Source: Myrica gale
Lineage: Eukaryota > Streptophyta > Magnoliopsida > Fagales > Myricaceae
DNA length: 64,000 nucleotides
Direction of reading: 5' to 3'
Assembly: GCA_963930655.1 (NCBI GenBank)
Contig: OZ005609.1
Coordinates: 13,961,001 to 14,025,000 of the forward strand
Made by a program: the position numbers and the translations under genes. Shown here piece after piece: positions 1 through 11,195 of the stretch (its first letter is position 1; each line of letters starts with the position of its first letter). The notes beneath the pieces are model-generated. The model had not been told where the DNA came from, made no database searches, and was given only the letters and a program-made list of their open reading frames with translations.

Positions 1-1809
1 TTTCAAGATTGTATGCGTTGTTGCCCTGTCTGCTAGACAAAAATCATACTCAACCATCTTGGAGTGAATCAATGCATTAGATGACGCCAGGTTGCTTCAC
101 ACATATAAAAAAGATATATTAATAATCACTAACACATAAGAATATGAAAAGAAAGTTATAACATTTTATTCATCATGAAGAGAGTACATTAATTTATTCC
201 AACATTTTCCGTAAAGTTCTAACATTTTATTTTATCATAAAGAAAATATATTAATTTATGAGAATATTTTCATCGCCAATCAAATGATCAATTTTCCTGT
301 AGGATCTTCAAAGAAATCTGAAACATCAAGATGAGTAACATCAACTTCGTCAAAACTATTAAGAAAGTTATTATGATCAACAAAATTTGTTTCTTTTCCT
401 TTCTCATTCAGAGAGGCTTGGTACAGATCAACCAAGTGTTTTGATGTATGACAAGTACGAGACCAATGCTCATTCTTCCCACACCGATAGCATTTTTCTT
501 TTCCTCATAATTCTTTGACGGTGTATTCTGCAACCCTTTGCCTTTTTCTTATTTGGCATTTCCCAACTTCTGGTGCTTCAATGTTGAACAATTGTGGTTC
601 CACTTTTGGTGGTGTTGTTTTTCCCTTTTATTCTTTCTCAAACCACAACCACGACTGTAGTTTTTTTTCTGAAAAGATGTCTCATTCACTTCAGGGAGTG
701 AGATTCCATTCGCTTCAGGGAATGATTGAGAACCAGTTGGTCGAGACTGATGATTTTTCATCAAAATCTCATTATTTTTGTTCAGCCACAAGAAGACAAT
801 AAATTAGTTCAGAATATTTCATGAACTTTCGCTCTCGATATTGTTGTTGCAGGAGCATACTTGAGGCATGAAAAGTAGCGATTTCTCCAACATGTCTTCT
901 TTAGTGACATTTTCTCCACACAGAATTGACTGTGAAGTGATTTTGACAAACTATAATTATATTCACAAACAAATTTAAAATCTTGCAACATCAGGTGCAT
1001 CTAATTATATCGAGTTTTTGGGAGGATTACAGAATTTTGGTGCTCGTATCTCTCCTCCAAATTTTTCCATAAAATAAGGGGATCTTTTACCGTAAAATAT
1101 TCAAATTTCAATTCTTCATGGAGATGATGACGTAAGAAAATCATTGTTTTGGCGCGATCCTGCAGTGATTCATCATTTTCATCTCAAATAGTATTGTCAA
1201 GATTCTTAGCATCAAGGTGAATCTCAACATCAAGGACCCATGAAAGATAATTGTTGCCCGAAATATCAAGAGCTACAAATTCAAATTTCGCAAGATTCGA
1301 CATAATCTATAACAAATAACGGATGAATAAGTTTATAATCCAATTACACAAATCAACAAATAAGAAAATGTCAAATCAAACAAACTTACCACAAGCCTGT
1401 AAAAGAATGTAAAAATATGCATCTTTCTTTGACTTCAAGAATGAACATTTTGCAACAAGAAAATACACGTCCTTCTTTTGTAATTTCAAGTACTTCCCTC
1501 ACGATTGGTAAATCTTCGCGCTGATAATGTGTTGTAAAATAAAAGAACAATATGTTCTAGAAAGCATAGCAAAGAGAAAAAGAGAGAAATAGTTTTTCAG
1601 AAACTATGGTATATTCTCAATATTTTTGTCTCTACAACTCATCTCAATACCCATTTATATAGGCATAGAGGAGATACATAGAATTAAAAGGAATTCAAAT
1701 GGAATTACAATGATACATAATGATGAGAAAACTAATGGTCAGGGATAATAAAAAGGTGTAACGGGTGTAACGGACATCCATAATAACTCATAATTATAAT
1801 ATTTATAAT
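1..1809 (-). mobile_element. Copia LTR retrotransposon fossil (5-prime part), continues past left edge
   Basis: Read on the minus strand, this is a 5-prime LTR (1531-1809), a primer-site-like stretch next to it and a gag region running off the left edge. The gag piece has the UBN2-type sense seen in plant Copia elements (around 1250-1300 it reads like AKFEFVALDISG), and a proline/asparagine-rich repeat block follows near 550-790. The LTR and gag are close relatives of the Copia element at 28661-33908, in the opposite orientation. It is broken, with several breaks in gag. Family and orientation are well supported; full length and age cannot be judged here. Confidence 0.8.
1531..1809 (-). repeat. 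5-prime LTR of the minus-strand Copia fossil
   Basis: The reverse complement matches the 271 bp LTR at 28661 along its length, including the shared stretches GTTACACCCGTTACACC and CCTATATAAATGGGTATTG, the latter holding a TATA-like box. The inner border is set by a primer-site-like sequence (TTATCAGCGCGAA on the minus strand), matching TTATCAGCACGAA after the LTR at 28931. The outer border near 1809 is approximate. Confidence 0.75.
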
Positions 1810-2167
1810 AAAAATATTTTATTTACTGATATTTTAAGTGGAGTTTTTAGAAATATTTCAAGAATTAAATTAGCCTAGTATTTTTCCAAAAGCTTTATTT
1901 TGATCCAATATTGTATAATAGTAATACTCGAGAAAGAAAAATAAAAAATAAAAGAAAAAAGATAGAAACATCCAAATTATACAACATCCAATATTTGGAC
2001 GTACCATTTGGGCACCTTAGACGGTGTATTGTCACTGTCAGTTCCGAGTGGACAAGCAAATGCTTTCAAAAAAAAGGGGCTCGAACGCGAAAAGGACTCT
2101 GTATTAGAGGTCAAAAATCACATTCGTACGAGCTCGTAGATTAGCGAAGCATCTTCTGTGAGACTTT
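1810..2167. other. AT-rich spacer, nothing recognised
   Basis: Between the Copia LTR and a MITE there is an A-rich run and about 150 bp of mixed sequence. A 77-codon open frame at 1911 has no recognisable motif and is probably chance. Confidence 0.5.
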
Positions 2168-2366
2168 GGGTATGTTTGGGACCCAATAATTTGAGCCCAA
2201 AAATTTAGGTTTAATAATAAAAAATTAATCACATAATTTTTTATTATTATAATACTTATTAAAAATCTTTTCTCTCTTCATTTTTTCACCAACTCTCATA
2301 ACATATCTTTAATTTATAATATTTTCCAAATTCCAATACCCAAAATTTTCACCCTCAAACATACGC
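2168..2366. mobile_element. MITE, PIF/Harbinger-like
   Basis: The ends are inverted: GGGTATGTTTG on the left and, reverse-complemented, GCGTATGTTTG on the right. A 3-bp direct repeat (TTT at 2165-2167 and 2367-2369) flanks the unit, and the interior is AT-rich with no coding capacity. The inner sequence, reversed, resembles the MITE at 46766-46956 (TATTGG and GTGAAAAA-GAAGAGAG blocks). The 3-bp duplication and GGG-start ends suggest Harbinger type, though TTT differs from the usual TTA/TAA. Confidence 0.6.
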
Positions 2367-2610
2367 TTTCTATAGTTTCCTTTTCTTTACGTCTGTTCTG
2401 CGAGCCAAGTTTGGGTGGCAAAGCAATGATCCAGATACAGTAACATCTTGTCGGATATTTTAGGACCACCTATGTTCCAAGTTTTCCCCAAGATTTTCTA
2501 CTTCGAGAACCCGTAAGTAATTTGATAATCAAAGTTGGAAGATATTTTGTAAAGATGCGAGTCAATTCGCTGCAGAATCCGAATTCCTTCTGTTATAATT
2601 ATGATACGGA
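2367..2610. other. Non-coding stretch, possible LTR or leader remnant
   Basis: This moderately GC-balanced sequence has no open frame. It appears to be continued beyond the CACTA insertion at 3697 by a TATA-like block (CTATAAAAATATCC near 3735) and a purine-rich leader-like stretch, so the two pieces may have formed one regulatory or LTR-like unit before insertion. This is inference. Confidence 0.3.
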
Positions 2611-3696
2611 CACTACAAGAAATATAGGTTTAGGTGACAAAATTTTGGGTGTCAAACCAAATTTTGTCACCTAAAGTCAATGTTCCATGACAACATATTA
2701 ATTTCGTCACCCAAAACCATTCAAGAACTCCAAAACCGTCCGGACTTGTCACAACCACATTCGGACGTATTGCTGGTGTGACGACATACAAGTGTCGCGA
2801 ATGAGTGAAGAAAAAAACTGTCACAAAAAAGTAACGTCCGGACTCTCAAGATACCCGTTCGGACTTGATGCAGGGTGACAAATTCCACATCGTCGTAACT
2901 GCGTGACCATTAGAATCGTCACAATTTTTACAATACCGTCCGGACTTTGTTTATACACCGTCCGGACTGACATTACCTAACGAATAGTAATCGTCAGGCT
3001 AGAGTGACAAATTAAAAATCTTCATGAATACTCAATTCAGTCCGGACGTTATAAACCCCGTTCCCAAGGAAAAATACCAAAGTCTGGACGGTACAAAAAA
3101 AGGTTCGCACAATTATCAATGCATCTTCCGCGAATCGTATGCTTCCACATTGCAACACTTCAGACAAGTGACATCGATACAGTCCGGACAAATAAATAAC
3201 AAACCGTCTGAACTGCACCGCAAGACGTTCGAACGTTTTCAACGTAAAAGGATTCCGAACTGTATACTTAAAGGTTCGCACGAAAATTTTAGATGACAAA
3301 AAATTTTCTTCATAATGAAACTACGTTGCGTCCGGACTTCCCAAAAGCGTCCGGACTATTGTATATAACCATGCGGACGTGGATATACAATGGTGCAGAC
3401 GTTTATTGCGTGGCAAAATGTATTTCGTCACATTCGATTAATCGTTAACATGAGTTGTGCGAACGGATGGACTGTACTGGGCATGACGATTTTGAATTTT
3501 GTTAGTATAGCACCAAACTGTTCGGACGGGTTTAAAACACGTCCGAACGGGTTTAAGTGACAGAACACGAAAATCATCACCTAAAACATTGCATGACGGG
3601 CTTTAGGTGGCAAACCGGGTGACAACTCGGTTTTGTCACCCAAAACCTTAGGTGACGAAATTTGTATTGTCACCCAAAGTATTTTTTCTTGTAGTG
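2611..3696. mobile_element. Non-autonomous CACTA (En/Spm) element
   Basis: The ends are CACTACAAGAAATATAGG on the left and, reverse-complemented, CACTACAAGAAAAAATAC on the right. A 3-bp target-site duplication GGA lies at 2608-2610 and 3697-3699. The subterminal regions carry many copies of a palindromic core GTCCGGAC or its variants in both orientations, as expected of transposase-binding repeats in this superfamily, plus GGTGACAAAATTT-type inverted pieces. There is no coding capacity; the open frames inside are chance. At 1086 bp it is complete by its ends. Confidence 0.9.
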
Positions 3697-4011
3697 GGAC
3701 CTACAGTCACCTTGAAGTTTATCCGCCCGGAGAACTATAAAAATATCCGCAGAATCTTATACACAAAGTTAAGGCAAGAAATAAAGAGGCATAGAAAGAC
3801 ACCATAGAAATAGAGAGTGTAGAGCTATACACTCCAGTTTTGGTATTTCTTCTTTTTTTCGTCCTCTTTTTGGTCATAGGAGCTTGGTAAGTTATTTCTG
3901 CTTGTTAGTTCCTAAAGTTAGATGTTAGCTTTATTCCGTGACATGTATGCTGTAAAGAAATGTGTCTTGGATGTGGATGATCAAGTAAGTGTGTTTCAGA
4001 TGGAATAATTC
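3697..4011. other. Leader-like non-coding stretch
   Basis: A TATA-like CTATAAAAATATC near 3735 is followed by a purine-rich stretch and a GAGAGTGTAGAGCTATACACTC inverted pair around 3810-3832. No gene follows. It could be the right half of the block cut by the CACTA insertion. Confidence 0.3.
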
Positions 4012-4161
4012 AGATGTGAAGAAATATGGAAGTTGTTAAAGTGGTTTCCAGAAGAAAGAATTTAGTTGTGAAAAAATCTGAAGGTTGTTAAAGTGGTTAA
4101 CGGATGAATGAATTTGTTTGGAAAGAAATCTGGAAGTTATAAAGTTGTTAAAGTGGTTAAG
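4012..4161. repeat. Imperfect short tandem repeat, three units
   Basis: The core GTTGTTAAAGTGGTT recurs at 4032, 4084 and 4144 (spacing 52 and 60 bases). Each copy is preceded by a GAAGAAAT/GAAAAAAT-type stretch, so the units are diverged duplicates of about 50-60 bp. No function is evident. Confidence 0.6.
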
Positions 4162-5180
4162 TGTTGTTCGGGCTAGCTTGAGGCGAGCTTGGAGAAAACA
4201 CGTTGTAATGTAGAGCTAGCTTGAGGCTCAAGCCCAAACACGGGAGAATTAATAAGTGACGTATTATGTTGGTTTACCCAGTCATTTAAAAGGCTCCCTT
4301 TGCACGCTGAACATAGAGACTTTGACAAAATTAGAAAAGATAGAGCTCTGAAACATTTTGTAGGCTTCTAGAGAGAGATTGGTGAAGATTCAAGAGGACG
4401 TTGTTCTTGAAGACTTGAAGAGTCAAGATTTTGGTTGTCCTCCATCAAGTGTTGTTGAAGAAACTAATCACCACCAAGAAAACTCAACTGTGGCAGTGGG
4501 TTTACATCGGAGTTCCGGTGTTTGTCGATTGGAGTTCCAATCGTCCTGAAGCAAGTTTGCTTGGTCAAGATTCATTGAAGTGAGAGAGATATCCAAAGGT
4601 TTTGGAGTCTACCACTTGGTGCGGGTTCGAGCGGGTCGTTCTAATTGCTTCTTTCAGGATTTGTTAAGTAACAAAGGTTTTGTTGTAAACAAAGTCACCG
4701 ACTGTAAGTGTACCTCTAATTCTAGTGGATTGGTTAACCGGCGGTGAGCCCGGAGTGGTTTTTCTCTTTTGAAAGAGTTCTATCATAGAGTTTTTCACTT
4801 CGGAAACAATCTTGTGTGTTATGTGTGATTGTTTGCGTTTCAATTCCTTTTATATTTGCTTGGTAATTGATTAGCATAATATAAATTTGAATCTTGGTAG
4901 GTTGGTTGTGTTTCTTGGTTTAAAAGATTACATCAAAGATTTTCTGCACTCCAAGTGTTTGTGATATTGTCTTAGTAAATCTTAGAAGTGTTTAAATTAA
5001 CTAAATATTTTGAATTTCTGTCTTTAATATGACTATATGATATTTTCCAGATCTGGACATATTCAATATATTCTTTGTGCTAAGATTTGTATAAGGTTTT
5101 CCGCATAAGGGTGAAATAGATTGTGCTGAATTTTTTAACTTACTATTCACCCCCCTCTAGGTAAGTTTAGGGTCTAAACA
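4162..5180 (+). mobile_element. Probable LTR (solo or truncated) of a long-LTR Copia, SIRE/Maximus-like
   Basis: The block starts TGTTGTTCGG and ends TAAACA. Just before its end it has ACTATTCACCCCCCTCTAGG, which is typical of the 3-prime end of SIRE/Maximus-type LTRs about 1 kb long. There is no primer-binding site or coding region after it and no clear target duplication, so it is a solo or truncated LTR. It is treated as a fossil; boundaries are approximate. Confidence 0.45.
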
Positions 5181-6505
5181 GTGTCCCACACTACTCATTC
5201 CCTTTTTTATTTTCTTCTTATTAATTTTAAAAATCCAAACTTTGAATATTTCTACTCATATGTAAAGATCAGTCGGCGTGAAGCTTCTACTGCTTCCCGT
5301 GAGTCCGGGCAAACAAAGGGTGCGTTAAGAAGCTTCTTGGTAAGCTTCTCCAGTTTTTGTTTTATTTTCTTGTACATTTTTATTCGGCAACTAAAACGAT
5401 CTCTCTCTCTTCGTCTCTCTATCACTTTGGAAATTTTGCTTCGTTAGTATTAACGTGTTCCCTGCAATTCGTCTGAACCTTGCTTAATCTTCAAGAAAGG
5501 TGAATTATTTTTATTAATTTTGTCACGCTTTGTCTCTTTGGAGGTGGCTGTTTAAGAGGCCCAAACTGAAATTCTAATTTTCAATGATATGCGGTGATTG
5601 TATGTACATTTTGTGCTATCCATTTGAAGGAGACGATGTTAGGAGCTAGGCTAGCTGATTTAATTATAAATCTAATTGTGAAGTTGGATGAGAGGCGGTG
5701 CCAACATTTAGATTCTAAAGAGTACATTCCTTGTGAGAAGGTGATTTGTATGATGTCAAAATGCTTAAATTTAGATTAGGTGCTTTTAAGTTACTTTATA
5801 TGGATGTCCAGGCATGCTTATGATGATGATGCTCTTGATAGTTTCCAGTGCTTGTGACTCATTTGTAGCTTAAGCGAGGGACTTTAAATTTTAAGCTAGT
5901 GCAAAGAATAGTATCAAGATTTACTTTGCATTTCTGATTTTTTAAATCTTGCTGAGCATCCATTGCTCTCTCGTATATAGATAAAAGATGGCGCAATTCA
6001 GATATGGTACACTGCCTAGCATTGGGCAACGACTCTTTGTGAACAACTGGTCAATACTCTAGAAGTTTTAGTTTGTCAGTCCTGAACTTATGAAGAGGCT
6101 TGGTAGTTATTAAGGTAACCTGTTCTATTGCCAAGAGCCCTGTACTTAGAACTAGAGCATCAAATTTACCCAGCATGTAAGGTGCTAGGAATGTAATTGA
6201 GCTTGAGTGGTATACATGCTCATACTTGATAGGGATTTTTCAATTCCTTTATATGTTCAGTGTGAGCTTGTTATATATAGTTCAACAAAATATTGGAATT
6301 GGTGCAACAATATCTATTCGACTAAAAGAAGAGATATTGTACTAATTTGAGTGCATTAATTAGGCCAATTTGTATTAAATTGATTACATTAATTTGAGAT
6401 ATTGTGTATTCTGTATATTTAATTAGTGTTTCTTGAATTACACAGAACAATTTGCATATCTTGAAGTATGGTTTGCATGTATCATATTAGCTTTATACCC
6501 GTTTG
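5181..6505. other. Non-coding stretch, possibly the 5-prime part of the large CACTA relic
   Basis: No recognised gene. Open frames at 5181-5447 and 5594-5779 show no motif. A CT-rich run lies near 5400-5425. The left CACTA end expected for the transposase relic (CACTACAACAG-type) was not found here, so the element may be truncated or its end lost. Confidence 0.35.
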
Positions 6506-6550
6506 AGAATTACTGTATGAAATGCACCAAGAATGTCATACAGTAATTCT
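6506..6550. repeat. Perfect 15-bp stem with 15-base loop
   Basis: AGAATTACTGTATGA at 6506-6520 is the exact reverse complement of TCATACAGTAATTCT at 6536-6550. No T-run follows and no gene precedes it, so it is not read as a terminator. It sits just upstream of the larger inverted repeat at 6576-6805. Confidence 0.75.
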
Positions 6551-6575
6551 TGAATTGTCTAAGTTTGGATAGTTT

Positions 6576-6805
6576 GAGATTATACACTTTGTATTGCATG
6601 CAAGTGATTGATGTTATCTTTCATCTCGTGATGTAGAGATTTCGGTAGGATCTTCCTTATGTTCTCTGGGTATATCAGTACTAAGCTGTTGTGAATTGTG
6701 AACATAGTCGACAATTCACAACGACCTAGTACAATGCATATACTTGCATAACTATATGGAGATAACATCAGCCATTTGCAATGCAACACAGAGCGTATAA
6801 TCTTG
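6576..6805. repeat. Long imperfect inverted repeat / hairpin
   Basis: The arms start at GAGATTATACACTTTG (6576) and end at CGTATAATCTTG (6805). The outer ~48 bases pair at roughly 80 percent. In the centre a perfect 12-bp stem is formed by GTTGTGAATTGT (6688-6699) and ACAATTCACAAC (6711-6722). The whole unit could fold into one 230-base hairpin. It may be a fold-back MITE or a hairpin RNA precursor; no target duplication was identified. Confidence 0.55.
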
Positions 6806-6904
6806 AATGGGATAGAATCAACTACATTTTAGCAAGTAGATAAAAGTCATATTGCATGTCTTAGTAAGCTTTGTTGTTTGTTGTCTTTTTTAAGAGTGAT
6901 AAAG

Positions 6905-9900
6905 ATGGATAAGAGTTGGATGAATAAAACGAATCGATTCAAGAAGAGGTATTTAGGTGGATGTGCAGATGACAAGAGGTATTGAGGATCATTTTATTGT
7001 GCATGGGATTAATAAAAGTTATACAAATGGGTGTTGCACGATGAACCATATGGTGAGTTTAGTCATGTGGTGCTATTGTAGATGATAGCAATGAGGGTGA
7101 AGTGAATGATGCCGATGAACCAATCGAGGAAATAGATGACATGTTGGAGGATATTGGTGTTGGGATGTAAACGGGTACAACATCTGAAGATGGACATAAT
7201 AATGATGAACCAACTAGAGGAGAGTATGGAGCAAAGGACTTTGTTCACCTATTGGAAGATGCAAGATGTCCTCTTTATCCTGGTTGTGAGCATTTTTCAA
7301 ACTTAGCATTCCCTGTACGATTGATGCACATAAGGACCCTACATAATATGAGTATTGCAGCATTTAATATGGTGTTGGATTTGATTATAGAAGCTCTTCC
7401 AGAAGGAGAGACACTGCCTCAATCATATAGGGAGGCAAAAACATTAAATTAGGGTTTACGTCTTGATTATATGCCCATACATGTATGCGTCAATGATTGT
7501 ATTTTATTTTGGAAGGAAACAGAGAAGTTAGAAGTGTGCCCGATATGTGTTGAATCTAGATGGGTCAATAGTGCAACAAAGCGCAAGAAAGTTCCTAAGA
7601 AAGCTCTGCGTCATTTTCCATTAATACCAAGATTGCAGAATTTGTTTATTTAAAAGAAAACGACTGAGGACATGAAATGGCATAGAGAAAAATTGATCCT
7701 AGATGAAGATAATCTGAGGCATCCAGCAGACTCCTTAGCTTGAAAAGAGTTCGAAAAAGAACATAAATGGTTTGGACGGGAAGCTCATAATGTTCGTCTT
7801 AGGTTAGCCGCCGATAGATTTAATCCATTTGGCAACATGAGTACAAGTTATTGCATGTGGTCAGTGGTGCTTAGGCCACAGAATTTACCACCTTGGAAGT
7901 GCATGAAAGATCCAATCTTTATAATTACTTTACTTATTCCCGGACTAAGATCTCTAGGAAACGATATTGATGTTTACTTTAAGTCTGGTGGAATAGTTGA
8001 AAACATTATGGCACGAAGGTGTTCGTACATTTGATGCGTCAACATCTGACTATTTTCGAATGCATGCAGTAGTGATGTGGACTATCAATGATTTTCCGGG
8101 GTACGGTAATTTATCTGGGTGGTATACAAAGAAAAAATTGGCACGCCCGACATGTAACCAATCTACTATCAATACTACATGGGTCATCGTCGTGATTTAC
8201 CAATGGATCACAATTGGAGGAAGAATCGAACAATGTTTGATGGTGAAGAAGAGTATGGGCTACCACCAAGTGAATTGTCAGGTGAGGATATATTAATGAA
8301 GTTGACGAGGGTAAGACCAGTACAGTTTAATAAAGCTTTAAAGAAGAGAAAACGTAGAGAGGTGTTAAATTGGACAAAAAAAAGTATCTATTTTGAGTTA
8401 CCATACTGGTCAACTTTGAAGTGCTCCACAACTTGGATGTTATGCATATCGAGAAAAAATATATCGAGAATATTCTTGGGACATTGTTGAATATCGAGGG
8501 TAAGACGAAAGATACAGTGAACTCTCGAAAATATTTAGTTAAAATGAAGGTGAAGAAGGATTTACATCTACAACCTCGTGGTCAATCCTATTCTATGCCA
8601 CATACATGTTATACCTTAAAAGAGAAAGAGAGGGTTGAATTTTGTAATTGAGTGAGAAATGTAAAGTTTCCAGATGTGTATGCTTATAATATCTCTCGTT
8701 GTGTGAAAGAGAAGGAAAGTAAAATCACTGGAATGAAAAGTCATGATTGTCATGTATTTCTACAGTGCCTACTTCCGGTTGCGATTCGTGGTTATTTGAG
8801 CAAAGATATTCAGGTTGCAATAACGGAGCTGAGCCTATTTTTTAGGATTTGTGTTCACGTACATTGAATATGGATGTTTTGAGGCGTCTGGACGATGATG
8901 TAAGTTAGAGAGAATATTTCCACCTTCATTCTTTGATGTAATGGTTCATTTGATTGTCCACCTTCTTCGTGAAGCTATCCTCGTTAGCCTAGTACAATAT
9001 CGGTGGATGTATCAGATGGAGCGATTTTTTAGGAGACTTAAACGGCTTGCACGCAATAAAGTACGTGCAGATGGGTCAATCGCTGAGGTATATGTGGATT
9101 ACGAGCGTCTGAAGTTCTGTTCTATGTATGTTGGTGGTATTGATACACATTTTAATAGAGTGGACAAAAATATTGTTGTAGGAAATGAGCATATAACACG
9201 TGATAAGTTCAGTATTTTTTTTTTCAAAATGTCAGGCCATTAGGAGCTGAAGTAGGGTATAATTTGTTGGGAGCGAAGTTTAGAAAAAGCTAGATGATAC
9301 GTGTTGAACAATTGCTCTTTGATTGATTCATACCTGAATTAAGTTATCAATTATATTTCATATTGGTATTTTTAAATTTTAATTTCTATACGTACATTTT
9401 TATTGATTAATAGTATAACTATAGTGAGCATATTGACATTCTAAAAAGACAAAGTTCAACCAATGTCGAGAGTCAACATGAGGAAGAATTTCTAGAGTGG
9501 TTCAAGAAACGTGTATGAATTCTTAACTAAGAATACATTTATTCAGTTTATATTGATATTATTTCGTAGGATTTGTTTGCCATGTACTTATGATAGTGTT
9601 TTGTTTTCATGTTTATTGATTAACAACTTGTGTGATGAAAATCTCTCGAATGTGTATGATGATTTATATGCATTAGCATGTGGTCTTGATGAACGTGCTA
9701 AATGATACTCTGGATGTATCGTCGGAGGAGTTAGGTATTACACTACTAACCGAGAACAATGTCGTAAAGCTCAAAATAGTAGAGTGATTGTTTTGAGAGA
9801 TCAAGATGGGAAAGATATTGATTTATACAGTGTGGTATTGGATATCTTTGCATTACGATACTTACGAGGAAATGTCGTGTACTTATTCAAGTGTGATTGG

Positions 9901-9965
9901 AGGGATGTGGAAAAATAGAATGTATGTATACGCACAGATAAACATTTTACAAGTGTGAACACATC
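6905..9965 (+). pseudogene. CACTA transposase relic (Tnp2 / Transposase_21 type)
   Basis: The start at 6905 opens MDKSWMNKTNRF, the Transpos_assoc signature of plant CACTA transposases. It is followed by YPGCEHFSNLAFPVRLMHI, the Transposase_21 core (WFGREAHNVRLRLAADRFNPF, GNMSTSYCMWSVVL, FRMHAVVMWTINDFPGYGNL), LHNLDVMHIEK and NILGTLLNIEGKTKD. Then come a DUF4218-like part (SHDCHVFLQCLLPVAIRGYL, MERFFRRLKRLARNKV) and a DUF4216-like end (LRGNVVYLFKCDWRDVEK, HFTSVNTSHKWYQNDPFI). The order is canonical. The frame is interrupted by several in-frame stops (for example after 7449 and 7650) and frame changes (near 8030 and 8420), so no functional transposase is made. Introns may explain some changes, but not all of the stops. 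Confidence 0.9.
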
Positions 9966-10255
9966 TCACAAATGGTACCAAAATGATCCATTCATACTTA
10001 ATAGTCAGCTAATCAAGTGTTTTATTTACCTAACACTAACTCTGGTGGTCACTGGCGGGTGGTATAAAAACTTGGTGATAGGAACATTTATAATATTCCT
10101 ACAGTGGTAGATAGTGGTGACAAGGAGGGTGTCAGGTGAAACTCCTTTAAGCAGTCCTCCTCTCGCATAGAGTAGCGTGGCCTGTAAGTTCTCTAAACTC
10201 TATACTACTTTTGGTAGATTAATGTTGACTATGAATTCACTTGTACTATATTTGT

Positions 10256-11195
10256 AGAAACTACACTTACCAAACGAGGGCGTGGGAAGTCGGGAGGAGT
10301 AACTTTTTCCAAAGTGCGGGCAAGTGGTAAGATGCATGTCAGTATCCTTGACGGGCACCAGACACAAATGGTGATGAATCTAGTCGTCTTGCGACATTGA
10401 TTGGAACACTTGTTCGAATGCATACTCCATTTGGTATGCCGACCTGGGCAAATGTTTCAAATTCTATAAAAGAATATATTAGTGAGCATGTTTTGATTTG
10501 TATCTAATTGTTTAATTACATCGCCCTCATATATGTTATTAATTTTTTTTTGTGTTCCTTTTACAGGATGACTTCGAGCTCAATTATGATCGACTGGAAG
10601 ATAGAGAAACTGTAAATTCTATAATGAATGCAGCTTTCAAAAATCACAAGGCGAAACTACATAAACATTTTAAGAAGTTCGGGAGTAAGGATGAAGCATT
10701 GCAACATCGACCAACAGATACCTCTGTAGAAAACTGGATTGCATGTTGTAAACTATTCTACCAACCTCCTTATCAGGTAATTGTTTCATGAAAAGCAACG
10801 ACGTTTTTTTAATGATAAGTAGATTATGGATGTTATTACATTTGCGGGAGCGTATTCAAATTAACACCAATAATATAGCGAAATTGAAGGAGAATATGAT
10901 TGAGATCCAATCCCAATCAACTATAGAGTCAGGAGTACCAAAAGACGTTGACATTTTTACTCAAGTCCTTGGGACAAGATTTGGCTATGTGAGAGAGGTT
11001 TGGGTCGTTCTGTGAAGCCTATTGTTGCCTCATCCAAACATAGAGGCAACTAAAGCTACAATAGAAGAGCTGAAGGCAAGGCAGAGTGAGTATGATAACC
11101 TAAAAAACCAACAAACAGAAATGCAAGAGGCGCAGAGGCAAATTCAAGAGCAACTTCAACTACTTAAGACACAATTTGCACAACGAGATTCGTAA
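10256..11195 (+). pseudogene. Second CACTA ORF relic (Transposase_24 / plant_transposase family)
   Basis: The region begins with a basic RGRGKSGGVTFSKV-like stretch and then an IGTLVRMHTPFGMPTWANV-like segment. From 10564 it reads DDFELNYDRLEDRETVNSIM and NWIACCKLFYQ, followed by QINTNNIAKLKENMIEIQSQ and VLGTRFGYVRE. Its tail near 11070-11190 is Gln/Glu-rich and probably coiled coil. This matches the TnpA-like second protein of plant CACTA elements. An intron of about 80 bp probably separates the 10256-10480 part from 10564. Frame changes around 10785-11020 and a stop after VREVWVVL mark it as decayed. Confidence 0.75.
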
